The position numbers and the translations under genes were made by a program. A stretch of DNA of 64,000 nt from Ruficoccus sp. ZRK36 (lineage in GTDB: Bacteria > Verrucomicrobiota > Verrucomicrobiia > Opitutales > Cerasicoccaceae): positions 821,501 through 885,500 of the forward strand of contig NZ_CP080649.1 in the NCBI RefSeq assembly GCF_019603315.1, read 5' to 3'. Below, one piece after another: positions 45,989 to 56,200 of the stretch. The first letter of the stretch is position 1. Each line of letters begins with the position of its first letter. The notes under the pieces were generated by a model. That model saw only the letters and a program-made list of their open reading frames with translations. It had not been told where the DNA came from and ran no database searches.

Positions 45989-47533
45989 ATGGCGCTGACT
46001 CCGTTTACTAGTCAACTGCTGGCCGACGTCGGCATCAGCATGGGCGATGAAGGCAAAGGCCGCGTCGTCTACGAACTCATCGCCGAGCTCAAGGAGAGCT
46101 CCAAGCTGGCCAAGCCCGTGGCCGCTGTCCTCAAGGTCAATGGCGGCGCCAATAGCGGCCATACCGCCGGAGGCCTGAAGCTGAACCTGCTGCCCGCCGG
46201 GGTGATCGACCCGCATATCGACATGCTCGCCATCGGGATGGGCGTCGTCGCCGACCCGCGCAAGTTCTGGTGGGAAGCCAAGCCCCTCGAAGCCAACGGC
46301 TACGATGTGATTTCGCGCCTGGTCATCGATGAGCGCACGCTCGTGAGCGACGTCTGCCACCGCCTGCTCGACCTGGCCTGGGAGAGCTACCGCTCGAACA
46401 TCATCGGCGAGGAGCCGCGCGGCTCCACCGGTCGCGGTATCACCCCCGCCTATCTCGACGAGGTCGGACAGATGCAGATCGGTTATGCTGAGTTCCGGGG
46501 CACCCGCGAAGAGTACGCCCGCAAGCTCGCTGCCCGCGCTGACCGCGCGGCACGCACCATCGAGCACGTCTGCCAGGTCACCCCGGAAGCGTGGCACCAG
46601 TTCTTCGAGACCCTGACCCAGGCCGAAACCCGCGCCAATCAGGCTGCCATCGACGAAGGCATCTTCCCGGCCAGCGAGTTCGACTTCACCCGCTTCCGTG
46701 GCGAAAAGCCCTTCACCCTTAACCTTGAGGCTCTGACCGAAGCCTACTGGGAGGCCGGCAGCGCGCTGGCCCCCAACGTCATCGACATGCGCGAGCGCAT
46801 GCTGGCGGAGCTTCGCGACGGCCGCTCCATCATCGGTGAGTTCGGCCAGTCCTACTGGTTGGACAAGCGCCACGGCTTCGCCCCGAACGTCACCGCCTCG
46901 CACACCTACTCGCCCGAGTTTTTCCAGTCCGCCGGGCTGCCCGTGCAGCCGGTACACACCGTCGGCTGCTGTAAGGCCTACGACACCAAGGTCGGCACCC
47001 ACATTTTCCTCACCCAGTTCCCGGACAAACACCCGCTGGGCGAACGGCTCAAGCGCCTGGAGTTCGGCACCAGCACGGGCCGCCAGCGCATGGTTGGCTG
47101 GTTCGACGCGGTGGAAAAGGGCGATGCCCTGCGCTTCGGTGGCTACGAAGACCTCGTGCTCAACAAGCTCGATGCCCTCACCGATGAAACCGGGGAGCTC
47201 GGCACGCTCCAAGTCTGCACCCACTATCAGGACAAGGACGGCAAGGCCTACTACGAGGTGCCGCGTGACGACCGTGTCCGCAGTGCCCTGGAGCCGGTCT
47301 ACACCGAGCTGCCCACCTGGAAGGAAGACATTTCCGGCGTGCGCTCGTTTGCCGACCTGCCCGCCGAAGCCAAGCGCTATGTCGCCTTCTGTGTAAAGAG
47401 CCTGCTCGCCGTCGCCGAACGCAACGGCCACAAGCTCACCAAGCCCAACCTGCGCTACGTAGGCGTCGGCCCCGGCACCTCGCAGATCATCCGCGACGTC
47501 CCCACCACCGACGAGCTGCTCAAGCTGGCGTAA
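45989..47533 (+). CDS. purA: Adenylosuccinate synthetase, divergent long form
   Basis: Joins IMP and aspartate with GTP to adenylosuccinate. The 514-residue protein keeps the family landmarks: GDEGKGRVV (GTP loop), NGGANSGHT with the catalytic His, [10 protein letters not shown], a degenerate [31 protein letters not shown] and NKLDAL. E. coli PurA has about 432 residues. The extra length lies mainly in a segment near residues 170-275 (between [10 protein letters not shown] and SIIGEFGQ), where this protein has a long helical insertion. Several loop residues differ, for example FGQSYWLD where E. coli has GAQGTLLD. I judge it functional PurA but divergent. Confidence 0.85.
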   Translation: MALTPFTSQLLADVGISMGDEGKGRVVYELIAELKESSKLAKPVAAVLKVNGGANSGHTAGGLKLNLLPAGVIDPHIDMLAIGMGVVADPRKFWWEAKPLEANGYDVISRLVIDERTLVSDVCHRLLDLAWESYRSNIIGEEPRGSTGRGITPAYLDEVGQMQIGYAEFRGTREEYARKLAARADRAARTIEHVCQVTPEAWHQFFETLTQAETRANQAAIDEGIFPASEFDFTRFRGEKPFTLNLEALTEAYWEAGSALAPNVIDMRERMLAELRDGRSIIGEFGQSYWLDKRHGFAPNVTASHTYSPEFFQSAGLPVQPVHTVGCCKAYDTKVGTHIFLTQFPDKHPLGERLKRLEFGTSTGRQRMVGWFDAVEKGDALRFGGYEDLVLNKLDALTDETGELGTLQVCTHYQDKDGKAYYEVPRDDRVRSALEPVYTELPTWKEDISGVRSFADLPAEAKRYVAFCVKSLLAVAERNGHKLTKPNLRYVGVGPGTSQIIRDVPTTDELLKLA

Positions 47534-47562
47534 TCAAACGCACGGGATGATTGTTTTATTTT

Positions 47563-47690
47563 GCGGGGCTACGCGCCCCGCACCCGCGGCAGGCGGAGCC
47601 TGCACTTTCGATGCTGCGCATCGTGTCGGCGTTTGTACGTCTGCTGGCCGCAGAAGTTGTGATCATGGCATTTTCTCCTGAAAATGCCAT
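47563..47690. repeat. Row of four hairpins in the purA/EEP gene gap
   Basis: Within 130 bp lie four palindromes: GCGGGGC/GCCCCGC (47563-47581), GCAGGC/GCCTGC (47589-47603), CGATGC/GCATCG (47609-47623) and ATGGCATTTTC/GAAAATGCCAT (47665-47690, 11-bp stem, four-base loop). The last ends at the stop codon of the EEP-family gene. None is followed by a proper T-run in either direction, so ordinary intrinsic termination is doubtful for the first three. A similar GGGGC-AGA-GCCCC hairpin occurs near 6361-6373. Confidence 0.7.
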
Positions 47691-48670
47691 CAATGTCCGA
47701 TGCGGTCACGCATGACCTGGAAGGTCATGACGATCGGGTAGTGGTCGGAGCCGATCTCCGGGCCGACCCACTCAGCCAGCGGCTGAATCTGCTTCGAGAC
47801 GAAAAACTGGTCAATCGGCACCCACATGAACGGCAGCCCGGCGGGCCAGGTGCGGCGCGGTAACCAGCGCACATCCGGAGCACTCAGGCCGCTTTCATGC
47901 TCAAACTTCTTATAGAACGGTGACCACGGCGAGCAGTTCATATCGCCCATCAGCAAAACGGGGTCACTCTGCCGGGCACAAAAGGTGGCAATATCCCGCA
48001 GGGTACCGTTACGCCAGCCCCAAGCCATCTTGCTGACGGGGGCCTGCGGGTGCATGGCGACGAGCATGATCGGCCCCTCTGGCAGCTCGATCCGCACAGG
48101 AACGGTCCCCACCCCGGCCCAGCCAAAGCGCTCCTCGATGATCGGGTAGTGGCTGTAAATCATCGCCCCGAAACCACCGCGCCCCATACTCCGGCGCTTA
48201 ATCTGGGGGTAGATCTTTTCGAGTTCTTTATAAAGCGGCTCCATCGCATTGGTGGCCTCGACAATGACGAAGAAGTCGGGGTCTTCCTCGCGTACCCAGG
48301 CCAGGATTTTATCGAACTCGCGGTTGGCCGTGTGGATGTTAAACGAAGCAGCCTTGTAGACACGCGCCTCAGGCGCAGGCTCTGGCGAGTCTGGAACGCT
48401 AAAGATCTCCGCTCCGTTCCAAAAGAGAAACACCAGCGTCAGCACAAGCAGGATCGGGCGGCGCGTGAACAGGCAAAAAAGCCCCAACAGACCGAGACAG
48501 GCGAAGTACTCCAGCCGGAAATGGCTTAGCCCATCCAGGCGCCAGTCCTTTTCCCCAAAATGGCCAGCCAGGGTAAACGCACCCAACGCAAGCACCAGTA
48601 CAGCACACAACAGCGTAACCAGCGTGCGCCATGAAATCAGCCCGTGCGAATGTTGGGTAGCCCTGTTCAT
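47690..48670 (-). CDS. Endonuclease/exonuclease/phosphatase family membrane protein
   Basis: A 326-residue protein. The N-terminal about 95 residues hold three hydrophobic segments, followed by an EEP catalytic domain: SFNIHTANREF, VIVEATN, MGRGGFGAMIYSHYPI, MLVAMHPQAP, LMGDMNCSPWSP and IGSDHYPIV. These contain the Asn, Glu, Asp, Asn and His residues of the family. The domain probably faces the periplasm or cytoplasm beneath the membrane; the substrate (lipid phosphate, nucleic acid or other) is unknown. The start at 48670 faces the OsmC gene across about 90 bp. Confidence 0.85.
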   Translation of the reverse strand: MNRATQHSHGLISWRTLVTLLCAVLVLALGAFTLAGHFGEKDWRLDGLSHFRLEYFACLGLLGLFCLFTRRPILLVLTLVFLFWNGAEIFSVPDSPEPAPEARVYKAASFNIHTANREFDKILAWVREEDPDFFVIVEATNAMEPLYKELEKIYPQIKRRSMGRGGFGAMIYSHYPIIEERFGWAGVGTVPVRIELPEGPIMLVAMHPQAPVSKMAWGWRNGTLRDIATFCARQSDPVLLMGDMNCSPWSPFYKKFEHESGLSAPDVRWLPRRTWPAGLPFMWVPIDQFFVSKQIQPLAEWVGPEIGSDHYPIVMTFQVMRDRIGH

Positions 48671-48759
48671 TTCCTAAGCGCTCCACTGTGGCCGAGCCGA
48701 CGCGAGTTTCAAGGCAGGAAAAGTTTGTCTTGGCAGGAGCAGACGGTTTTCATCGCTGC

Positions 48760-49170
48760 ATGGTTCAGCTCACGGCATCCTACGAAGGCGACCTGCACTG
48801 CACGGTCACTCACGGCCCTTCGGGGCAAACAATCGCCACCGATGCTCCGGTGGATAACCAGGGACGCGGCGAGACCTTTTCGCCTACCGACCTCTGCGCC
48901 TCGGCCTTTGCCACCTGTGTGGCCACGATCATGGGGATCAAGGCACGATCGCTCGGCCTCGACATCAAAGGCATGACCCTCACGGTGGAGAAACACATGT
49001 CCACCAACAGCCCGCGCCGCATCGCCGCCCTGCCCATGACGGTCACCGTCCCCACCCCGACCACTCAGGAGCAGCGCGCCGCCCTCGAACGCGCCGCCTA
49101 CGGCTGCCCCGTCCACAACAGCCTCCACCCCGACATCGAAAAGCCCATCACCTTTAACTGGCAGGACTGA
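48760..49170 (+). CDS. OsmC-family peroxiredoxin-like protein
   Basis: A 136-residue protein. FSPTDLCASAFATCVATIMG carries the first redox Cys region and YGCPVHNSLHP the second, the two-Cys arrangement of OsmC/Ohr-type thiol peroxidases. The first Cys falls at LCASAFATC, typical of the broader OsmC group rather than Ohr. It would reduce organic peroxides in the cytoplasm. The ATG at 48760 gives the usual length; a GTG at 48688 would add 24 residues and is possible. Confidence 0.87.
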   Translation: MVQLTASYEGDLHCTVTHGPSGQTIATDAPVDNQGRGETFSPTDLCASAFATCVATIMGIKARSLGLDIKGMTLTVEKHMSTNSPRRIAALPMTVTVPTPTTQEQRAALERAAYGCPVHNSLHPDIEKPITFNWQD

Positions 49171-49257
49171 GGCGCCATTTAGCCAATTCCCAGGCTACAG
49201 CTCGTCGCCCGGTATGGGGCACAAACTCAGTAGGAAGTTCACCCTCACGATATAACC

Positions 49258-50304
49258 ATGACTACCCCCATGACATCGACAGGCCACCAGCGGCTGCCCC
49301 TGGAGAAGCTGAAAGCCTGGGAAGCCCTTGGCTACGGGATGTTCATCCATTTCGGGATGAGCACCTTTGACGGTGATGAGCTATCTGCCGGAGACAAGCC
49401 CTCGACTCTCTACAATCCCGATCGCCTCGATGTAGACCAATGGGTCAGTATCATCCGAGACGCCGGGATGAAATATGCCGTCCTCACGGCCAAACACGTA
49501 TCCGGGCACTGTCTATGGCCCACCGCACAGACGGACTACCATGTGGGCACCAGCGGGAATCCCACCGATGTCGTCGAGGCCTTCGTAAAGGCTTGTGAAA
49601 AGCGAGGCATCCTGCCCGGCTTGTACTACTGCTCGTGGGACAACCACAACCGCTTCGGCTCCCTGACGGAATCCGATTGCACGAAAATAGAGCGGGAACA
49701 GCCCTTTAAGGTCGGGACGCAGCCCAAACAGCCCTATACGACCCGTGCCTACGAAGAGTTCCAGAGCGCACAGTTGGAGGAGCTGCTCACCCGCTACGGA
49801 CAGATCGCACAGGTCTGGATTGATATCCCCCATGCCCTGACTGCGGACTACCGCCAACGCCTCTACCAACAGATCGTCGGCTGGCAGCCAGAGACGGTCA
49901 TCATGATGAATAACGGCATCGGCAATGGCTCCGAGCTCAAGCTTCATGGGGCATGGCCGACCGACCTGATCTCCATCGAGCGATTCCTGCCCCCCAGTAA
50001 AGATGGCCACGTCGTCTGGCGCGACATTGAGGGTCAGCCCTATTACCTGCCCGGAGAAGTCTGCGAGCCGATCGGGCGTGAGTGGTTCTATGCCGAGCAT
50101 GACGCTCCGCGCAGCGACGCAGAACTCCTCGGCATGTATCTGGTCACCCGAAGCCGCGGGGCTAATCTCCTACTGGACGTCGGCCCGGACAAGCACGGGC
50201 TCATCCCTCAGGCAACCACTGACGCCCTCATGCGCCTGCGGGATAATATCGAGCGCTTCTCTTCACTCCCGACTTCCTCACCCTCAAAGGCCAATCCTGC
50301 CTGA
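49258..50304 (+). CDS. Alpha-L-fucosidase, GH29-type, without a signal peptide
   Basis: A 348-residue glycoside hydrolase. WEALGYGMFIHFGMSTFDGD, AKHVSGHCLWPTAQTDYHVG and GLYYCSWDNHN are typical of GH29. The catalytic nucleophile Asp probably lies in AQVWIDIPHAL, where most members have LWFDG. The protein is shorter than typical GH29 enzymes (400-500 residues) because the C-terminal beta domain is reduced or absent, and it has no signal peptide, so it acts in the cytoplasm unless exported unusually. It stands alone between OsmC and the AddB-like gene. Confidence 0.86.
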   Translation: MTTPMTSTGHQRLPLEKLKAWEALGYGMFIHFGMSTFDGDELSAGDKPSTLYNPDRLDVDQWVSIIRDAGMKYAVLTAKHVSGHCLWPTAQTDYHVGTSGNPTDVVEAFVKACEKRGILPGLYYCSWDNHNRFGSLTESDCTKIEREQPFKVGTQPKQPYTTRAYEEFQSAQLEELLTRYGQIAQVWIDIPHALTADYRQRLYQQIVGWQPETVIMMNNGIGNGSELKLHGAWPTDLISIERFLPPSKDGHVVWRDIEGQPYYLPGEVCEPIGREWFYAEHDAPRSDAELLGMYLVTRSRGANLLLDVGPDKHGLIPQATTDALMRLRDNIERFSSLPTSSPSKANPA

Positions 50305-50407
50305 TCTTTTCAAGACGTGTGCTCTCGTCGCCAAACGTCGGGGGCAACTCAACAGATGCCTGCCTTAAAAGGCCGGAAACACACGCCTGTCCACGACGAT
50401 TCTCTCC

Positions 50408-53272
50408 ATGACCACCGTCCGCCACCTGATCTGCAGTCGCCCCGGCACCGCCTGGGAGGAGGCGCTGCGTCCGTGGTTTGAGCAGATCGGGCGTGAAGCC
50501 TGGGCAGCGGAAAAGCCCGTCGCCGTCCTGCTGCCGGACGGAGTGGCTGCCTCCGTGCTCAAGCGCCAGCTCGCGCAGGCGGGCCTGCCTCTGGTGGGGA
50601 TCGACATTTTCACCCCCGGACGGCTGCGCCACCGGCTGGCCGACGCTGCCCGCCGGGACCGCCCGGTGGCGGTGCGCGAGGAGCTGACCCTCTTTCTGCG
50701 GCTGGCCGCCCAGCAACTACCGGACAACGTCTTTGCCCGTGCCGTTCTGGCCGATCCGCAATCGTTCCTGCGTGATTTTGACCGACTGGAGGCAGTGGGC
50801 TGGATGGATGAGGTCTTTGACTTTGCTCCGGCTAACGAGCTCCTGCGCGCCCTGCGGAGCCAGCTCGAAGCCGCCGGGATGCAGACGGCCGCCGAGGCCG
50901 CGCGCCTCCCCACTCCCACCGAGCCGGTTTTCACCCACCTGCTGGCCAGCGGCTTTGGCCCCGGCCATGCTGAGCATTTTTTCCTGCTCCAGAGCGCCCT
51001 GTCTGCCGCCGAAACGGCGACCGTCATCTTCAGCCAACCCATTTCCGACTCCCCGGCTGATTTCGCCTGGTCGGAGGACTGGGAATCGCTCCTCGGCCCC
51101 GCCGAGCCCGCTCCCGGACTGGCCGATCCGCCCGCCACTCCTGAGAGCGAGCCGGGCTTCCTCCTCGCCCCCGACCCCCGCATGGAGGCCGCGCTCATCG
51201 CCGATCAGGTCGAGCGTTGGCTGGCCGAGCAGGCCGATGCCGTCATTGGGGTGGTGTTCCCACACCGCGCCCTGTCGCTCCCGCGCGAAATCGCCCTGAA
51301 GCTGGAAGACGCACGCCTCCCCCACTACGACGCCGGTGGCCATACCGCAGCCCGACCGCCAGGCTTTCAACTGCTGGAGGCATGGAGCGCCATGCAGGAG
51401 AGCCAACGCCTGCAGGAGGCGGTGGACTTCGTGCGCGCGCTGCGGGCCCACCGTGAGCTGCCCGCTGACGAGGCCGAGCGCCTGCTGCGTGTTCTACGTG
51501 AAACATTTTCCATGGCCATGACCGACGACCTCGCGGTCATCCGGGCCGCTGCGGCCACAGTCCCAGAGGCCGTCACGTTTTTCTCCCAATGGCCCACGCT
51601 ACCCGAGCGCGCCACGCTGGCCGAGTTCACCGAGGCAGCCCGCCCCGTGCTGGAGCGGTTCGCCTGGCCGGAGCGGCTGGACTTCCTGACCGAACGCGTC
51701 GCTCTGCTCGCTCCCCGGCTGGACGGCCCCCTCGAACGCGCGGGCTTCCTCGGCTGGCTGAGTAAAATGGTGGACCGCCCCGGCCGCACCCGTGGTGAAG
51801 CCGGACGACACCCCCTGGCGCGCGTGGCACTCGTCACCGCTCAGGAAGCCCTCACCGGGGACTGGACGCACCTGATCTTTACCGGGATGAACGGCCGCCA
51901 ATGGGAGTCGCCGACACCGGCCTCCGGGCTGCTAAGCGAGCCCCTCATCCGCCGCCTCAATGCCCGTGCCGGGTATGCCGAGGACGGAGGCGGCACCTTT
52001 GACGGGCAGCATGGCCGCCTGCTCACCCCCGGCGAAGAGGCCGCCCTGATCGAGTCCGGTTTCTGGCATCTCTACTCTCAGACCGGTGCCGAAACCGTCT
52101 GCACCGCCGCCCGGCGGGACAACCCCGCCTCCACCCGCTCCAGTCCGCTCAACGACCTCTTTCTCAAGGCCTGGCACCTCACCCACGGCGAGATCCCCGG
52201 CGAAGAGGCCTGTGCACGGCTCGAAGCCACCAGTCTGTCCCGCCTGCCCGCAGCCGAGGCAGGGGCAGACTTCCCCGGCTGCGCGGGCTTTATCGGCGTC
52301 CACCAAAACCGCCGCAACCCTGCCCTGCCCTTTGACGGACACTTTTTCGGCTTCGATATCGCCCCGCCCGGTGGGCTCGACTTCTCCTTCTCGCAGTGGG
52401 AGGAGGTCTTTAAAACCCCCGGCTACACCTGGATCAAACAAGCCATCCGCACCGATGTAGCCTGGAACCCGGACGCCGAGCGTTCGCTCGCTCAGGCCCT
52501 CGGGCTTTGGGTCCACGATTGGGCCGACCCGCTCCCCACCGACGCCACCTGGGGCACACCGCCCGACGAGGAGGATTGGCAGAAACGGGCCGAGACCAAA
52601 GCCGACAAGGTCGCCCGGCGCTTCTCAGCTGCCTACGAGGCGGCCCACCGCCGCCTGCCCGACTGGTGGAGCGAATCCCACGCCTCCGCCCTCGCCCGTA
52701 CCAAGCAACTTATCGAGGCCACCGCGACCGCCGCCCGTGAATTCGCCCCCCGGGGGCTGCTGGCGGGAGAGTTCAAGCTGCCCGAGGGCGCACTGGAGCT
52801 TTATCCCGGCAGTGCCTCCCTGCGCATGCGCGGCCGCATCGACCTGATTTTACACAACGGCCCCGACCCGGAAAACACTCCCGGCGAGGCCTGGATCGTG
52901 GACTTTAAAACCGGGAGCCGCAGCGCCCTCAATGCCAAGCGCTTCGCCGAAGCCGACGGGCTCCAGCTCGGGCTCTACGCACTGGCCCTGCGCCAGCTTG
53001 GCTACGGCCCCGTCCTGCTGAGCCTGCTCACGCCCGGCAAGCCCCTGAAAACCCAGCTCACCGACGAAGACGTGCGCGGCAGCGTCGCCCTGCTCTCAAC
53101 CGTCTCGGCCATCCACAGCAGCGGCACGGTCGGCCACCGCGGCGCCTTTCGCGACCGCTTCAGCTTCTGTGGGCACTACCCGCTGGCCACGCTCGTCATC
53201 GGCCCGGCCACCCTCAAGGGCAAGTGGCTGCGCACCCACGGCGGCGAGGAAGACGAGGAGGTTGCGACATGA
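50408..53272 (+). CDS. AddB-like PD-(D/E)XK nuclease/inactivated helicase subunit
   Basis: A 954-residue protein coupled to an AddA-like helicase. The C-terminal nuclease domain is clear: GRIDLILHNG, WIVDFKTGS and LQLGLYALAL give the Asp, Asp, Lys and Gln/Tyr motif of RecB-type nucleases. The N-terminal about 600 residues keep a UvrD-like layout without a recognisable Walker A loop, as expected for AddB, which scans for Chi rather than hydrolysing ATP. The Cys cluster that binds iron-sulfur in B. subtilis AddB is not seen. The stop overlaps the next start by four bases (ATGA). Confidence 0.82.
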   Translation: MTTVRHLICSRPGTAWEEALRPWFEQIGREAWAAEKPVAVLLPDGVAASVLKRQLAQAGLPLVGIDIFTPGRLRHRLADAARRDRPVAVREELTLFLRLAAQQLPDNVFARAVLADPQSFLRDFDRLEAVGWMDEVFDFAPANELLRALRSQLEAAGMQTAAEAARLPTPTEPVFTHLLASGFGPGHAEHFFLLQSALSAAETATVIFSQPISDSPADFAWSEDWESLLGPAEPAPGLADPPATPESEPGFLLAPDPRMEAALIADQVERWLAEQADAVIGVVFPHRALSLPREIALKLEDARLPHYDAGGHTAARPPGFQLLEAWSAMQESQRLQEAVDFVRALRAHRELPADEAERLLRVLRETFSMAMTDDLAVIRAAAATVPEAVTFFSQWPTLPERATLAEFTEAARPVLERFAWPERLDFLTERVALLAPRLDGPLERAGFLGWLSKMVDRPGRTRGEAGRHPLARVALVTAQEALTGDWTHLIFTGMNGRQWESPTPASGLLSEPLIRRLNARAGYAEDGGGTFDGQHGRLLTPGEEAALIESGFWHLYSQTGAETVCTAARRDNPASTRSSPLNDLFLKAWHLTHGEIPGEEACARLEATSLSRLPAAEAGADFPGCAGFIGVHQNRRNPALPFDGHFFGFDIAPPGGLDFSFSQWEEVFKTPGYTWIKQAIRTDVAWNPDAERSLAQALGLWVHDWADPLPTDATWGTPPDEEDWQKRAETKADKVARRFSAAYEAAHRRLPDWWSESHASALARTKQLIEATATAAREFAPRGLLAGEFKLPEGALELYPGSASLRMRGRIDLILHNGPDPENTPGEAWIVDFKTGSRSALNAKRFAEADGLQLGLYALALRQLGYGPVLLSLLTPGKPLKTQLTDEDVRGSVALLSTVSAIHSSGTVGHRGAFRDRFSFCGHYPLATLVIGPATLKGKWLRTHGGEEDEEVAT
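51490..51505. promoter_or_regulatory. parS-like 16-mer with one mismatch, inside the AddB-like gene
   Basis: TGTTCTACGTGAAACA differs from the parS consensus TGTTNCACGTGAAACA at one position (T instead of C before ACGTG). It lies within the coding region. Two perfect sites are about 9.7 kb downstream in mnmG. By itself it might be chance; its proximity to the perfect pair makes it worth noting. Confidence 0.45.
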
Positions 53273-56200
53273 GCGGCTTCCCTCCCCTTCCCGACCAGGC
53301 CGACCGCGACCGCTTTCTCAACGAGACGGACCGGAACTTTTCGGTCATTGCCCCGGCGGGTGTCGGTAAAACGACCTCCATCGTGGGCCGCATCGCCCAA
53401 CTCGGCGCTCAGGACGCCAACCGGAGCGAGCCCCTGCTGCCGCATCTGGCCGTCGTCACCTACACCAACAAGGCCGCTGAGGAGCTCCAGGAGCGCGCTC
53501 GGCGCAAGCTCCTCGATCAGGCCGCCGGTAACGAGCACCTGCTCAAGCTCTTTGGCCGCGCCTTTTTCGGGACGATCCACAGTTTTTGCCTGGAGCTGCT
53601 CCGACGCCATGGCCACCACCTCGGCCTGCCCCCCGCGCTTGAGCTGGTCGAGGATGAGGAAGCGCTCTGGCTGCGCTTCCTGCGCGCACAGGACCGCCTA
53701 AGCGAGCTTGTCCCCGCCCCGATCCGGGAGGACTTTCTAAAAATCGCCCCGCTGGGCAAGATGCTGGAGCTGGCTCGACAACTGCCGGGTGCCGACCTGC
53801 CCGCACCCGGCCAGTTGCCGGAGCCGGACTTCACCGAGTTGCTGGCCTGGGAGGCCAAGGGCCGCTCAGCGGCCACCATCGAGCGTTCGCAGGACGCGAT
53901 CCGTGCCTGGAGTAACGCCCTCGCTGCCCCCGAAACGCGCTCGCTGGGCATCCCCGAGCCCGCCTCGAAGACGAAGGGCTTCCCGGAGGCCTGGGCAGAT
54001 GCCTTTGCCCCGGTCCAGGATTGGCTGGCCGACGCGGGCCTGCACTTCGCCTCGGCGGTGGCGCGACGCTACCGACAGTTTCGGCTGGAGGCCGGTCGCC
54101 TGACCTACGACGACATGATCTATCTGGCCGACCAGTTACTGGCCGTGCCACAGGCTTTAAACGAGATCCGCGCCCACCGCTGGCGGATCATCCTCGACGA
54201 GGCCCAGGACACCGACCCGGTGCAGTTCCGCATCCTCACCGCCGTCAGCCGCGACCGGGGTGCCCCAGATGGCTGGCCCGGTACCGCCGAAGCACCCCCC
54301 GGAGGCCGTTTCTGTATGGTCGGTGACCCGCAACAATCCATTTACAGCGACCGCGCCGACCTGCCCACCTATTTACGTCTGCATGAGGCGTTGGCCGACG
54401 ACCCCGAGGGCGGCGAGCTGACCTTTAGCGTGACCATGCGCTGTGACGCCGCCGTGGTCGAGGCCGTCAACACCGCCTTTCCCGCTGTGCTCAATGGCGC
54501 GGAGGGCCAGGTCGGCCTCGTTCCACTGGAGCCCAAGCCCGGCGTCGGCCCCGGCTGCGTCGAGCGCCTGCCCCTCAACCCCGCAACCGAGGGCAACGCC
54601 AAGCGCGACCGGCTCGACGCCGAAGCCGAAGTACTCGCGATCTGGCTGGAGGCTCGCGGCCCTGCCGAGCTTGGCGCACGCGGCTGGGGAGAAGTCGCCC
54701 TGCTATGCGCCCGCAAGGACGGGCTGGAGGCGCTCGCCTTTCAGTTGGAGAAGCGCGGCATCCCCGTGCAGAACCACTCCCGCAACGACCAGCTCGGGGA
54801 TGACCCGGCCTTTGCCTGGGTCGCCGGGCTGATGCAGGTCATGGCCGATCCGGCGGACAGCTTTGAGCTCTTCGGCGTGCTTCGGGAGGTCTTCGCTGTC
54901 GCCGACGGTGAGATGGCCACTCTCGTACAAACGGCCCGCGATGCCGGGCAGCCCTCCCCCCTGCATCTGGAAAACCGCCCCGAGGACATCCCCGGCCTGA
55001 CCGGTGAAATCCTGAACCTGCTCTACGCCCTGCGCCAGCGCTGCCTGCGCCTGCCCCTGCGGGAGGCCCTAGAGCACCTGCTGGCAACTACCGCACTTCA
55101 CGAGCGCCTGTCTGCTCTCCCCGGCACCTCTCCGGTACGACTGGCGCACACCCTGGATGCCCTCCGCCTGGAGGCCGCCAATGCCGAAAATCGCGGCGAG
55201 GGGCTCTTCGAGTTTGCGCGCAGCCTGCGTCGCCGTACCGCTGATGCCCCCGGCGAGGCTCCCGCCGCGCCGGACCGCCTCCAGCTGCTCACCTGCCACA
55301 AGTCCAAGGGCCTCGAATGGCCGGTCGTCATTCTGCCCCTGTTTTTTTCCCCGATCAGCGAAGCGCGCGCCAACTACCCGCAGCTCCTGGGCGGTCCCGG
55401 CGAAACGCCCCTGCTGGCGGTCTCCGCCAGTCACGACCGAAGCATGGCCAAGGCCGTGCAAGCCCGCCGCAGCGCCCAGACCGCCGAGCGGCTGCTCTAC
55501 GTCAGCGCCACCCGTGCCCGCCACAGCCTGATCGTCGTGGCCGACGAAGCCCTCTTTGATAAACCTGCCGGTTCCTTCGCCGCCGGGCTGCGTACCCTGC
55601 CCGAGGAGGAGAACCGCTCCTGGTGGGATGCCCTCCCCGCCTTTGCGCCGAAGACGGAGCTCTTCCCGGCGCGCCATGCCCCTGAAACAGAGGAGGCCAC
55701 CACTCCCGACGGGGCGACTCCCCCGCCCGATCGCAAGGCCGCGCGCACCCACGCCGGGAACTTCCCCGAGCGCGTGCTGCCAAGCTCACTGGCCGTCCAC
55801 GACAACTTCGAGGGCCACCACCGCGATGAGAGCGATCTGGCCGCCGAGCCTCTCTTTCCTGAGCTCGCCGCCGCCGCGGCAGCTAAAAAAGGCGCCGACT
55901 ACGGCAACTGGTGGCACCTCACCCTGGAAACCCTGCCCTGGCCCAAGGGCCCCGAAGCCTGGCACGCACACGGCGAGGCCCGCCTCGCCCACTGCCCGGA
56001 CCCGGACCGGGGTCGCCACGAGCTGGAGCTGTTCTACGCCTCGGAGACCGCCCGCCGCCTGGCCGACCCGGCCCTGACCATCCGCACGGAGGTCCCGGTC
56101 TTTTGGCCCGATGGTGAAGGCCGCGTCTACGACGGCACTATCGACCTGGCCGCCCGTACCCCCGAGGGCTGGCTCGTCGTCGACTGGAAGACCGACCGCG

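Noticed and set aside
45986-47431. 481-codon open frame on the minus strand across purA
   Set aside because: Antisense to PurA, which keeps its GTP-binding and catalytic motifs; the antisense product has no motif.
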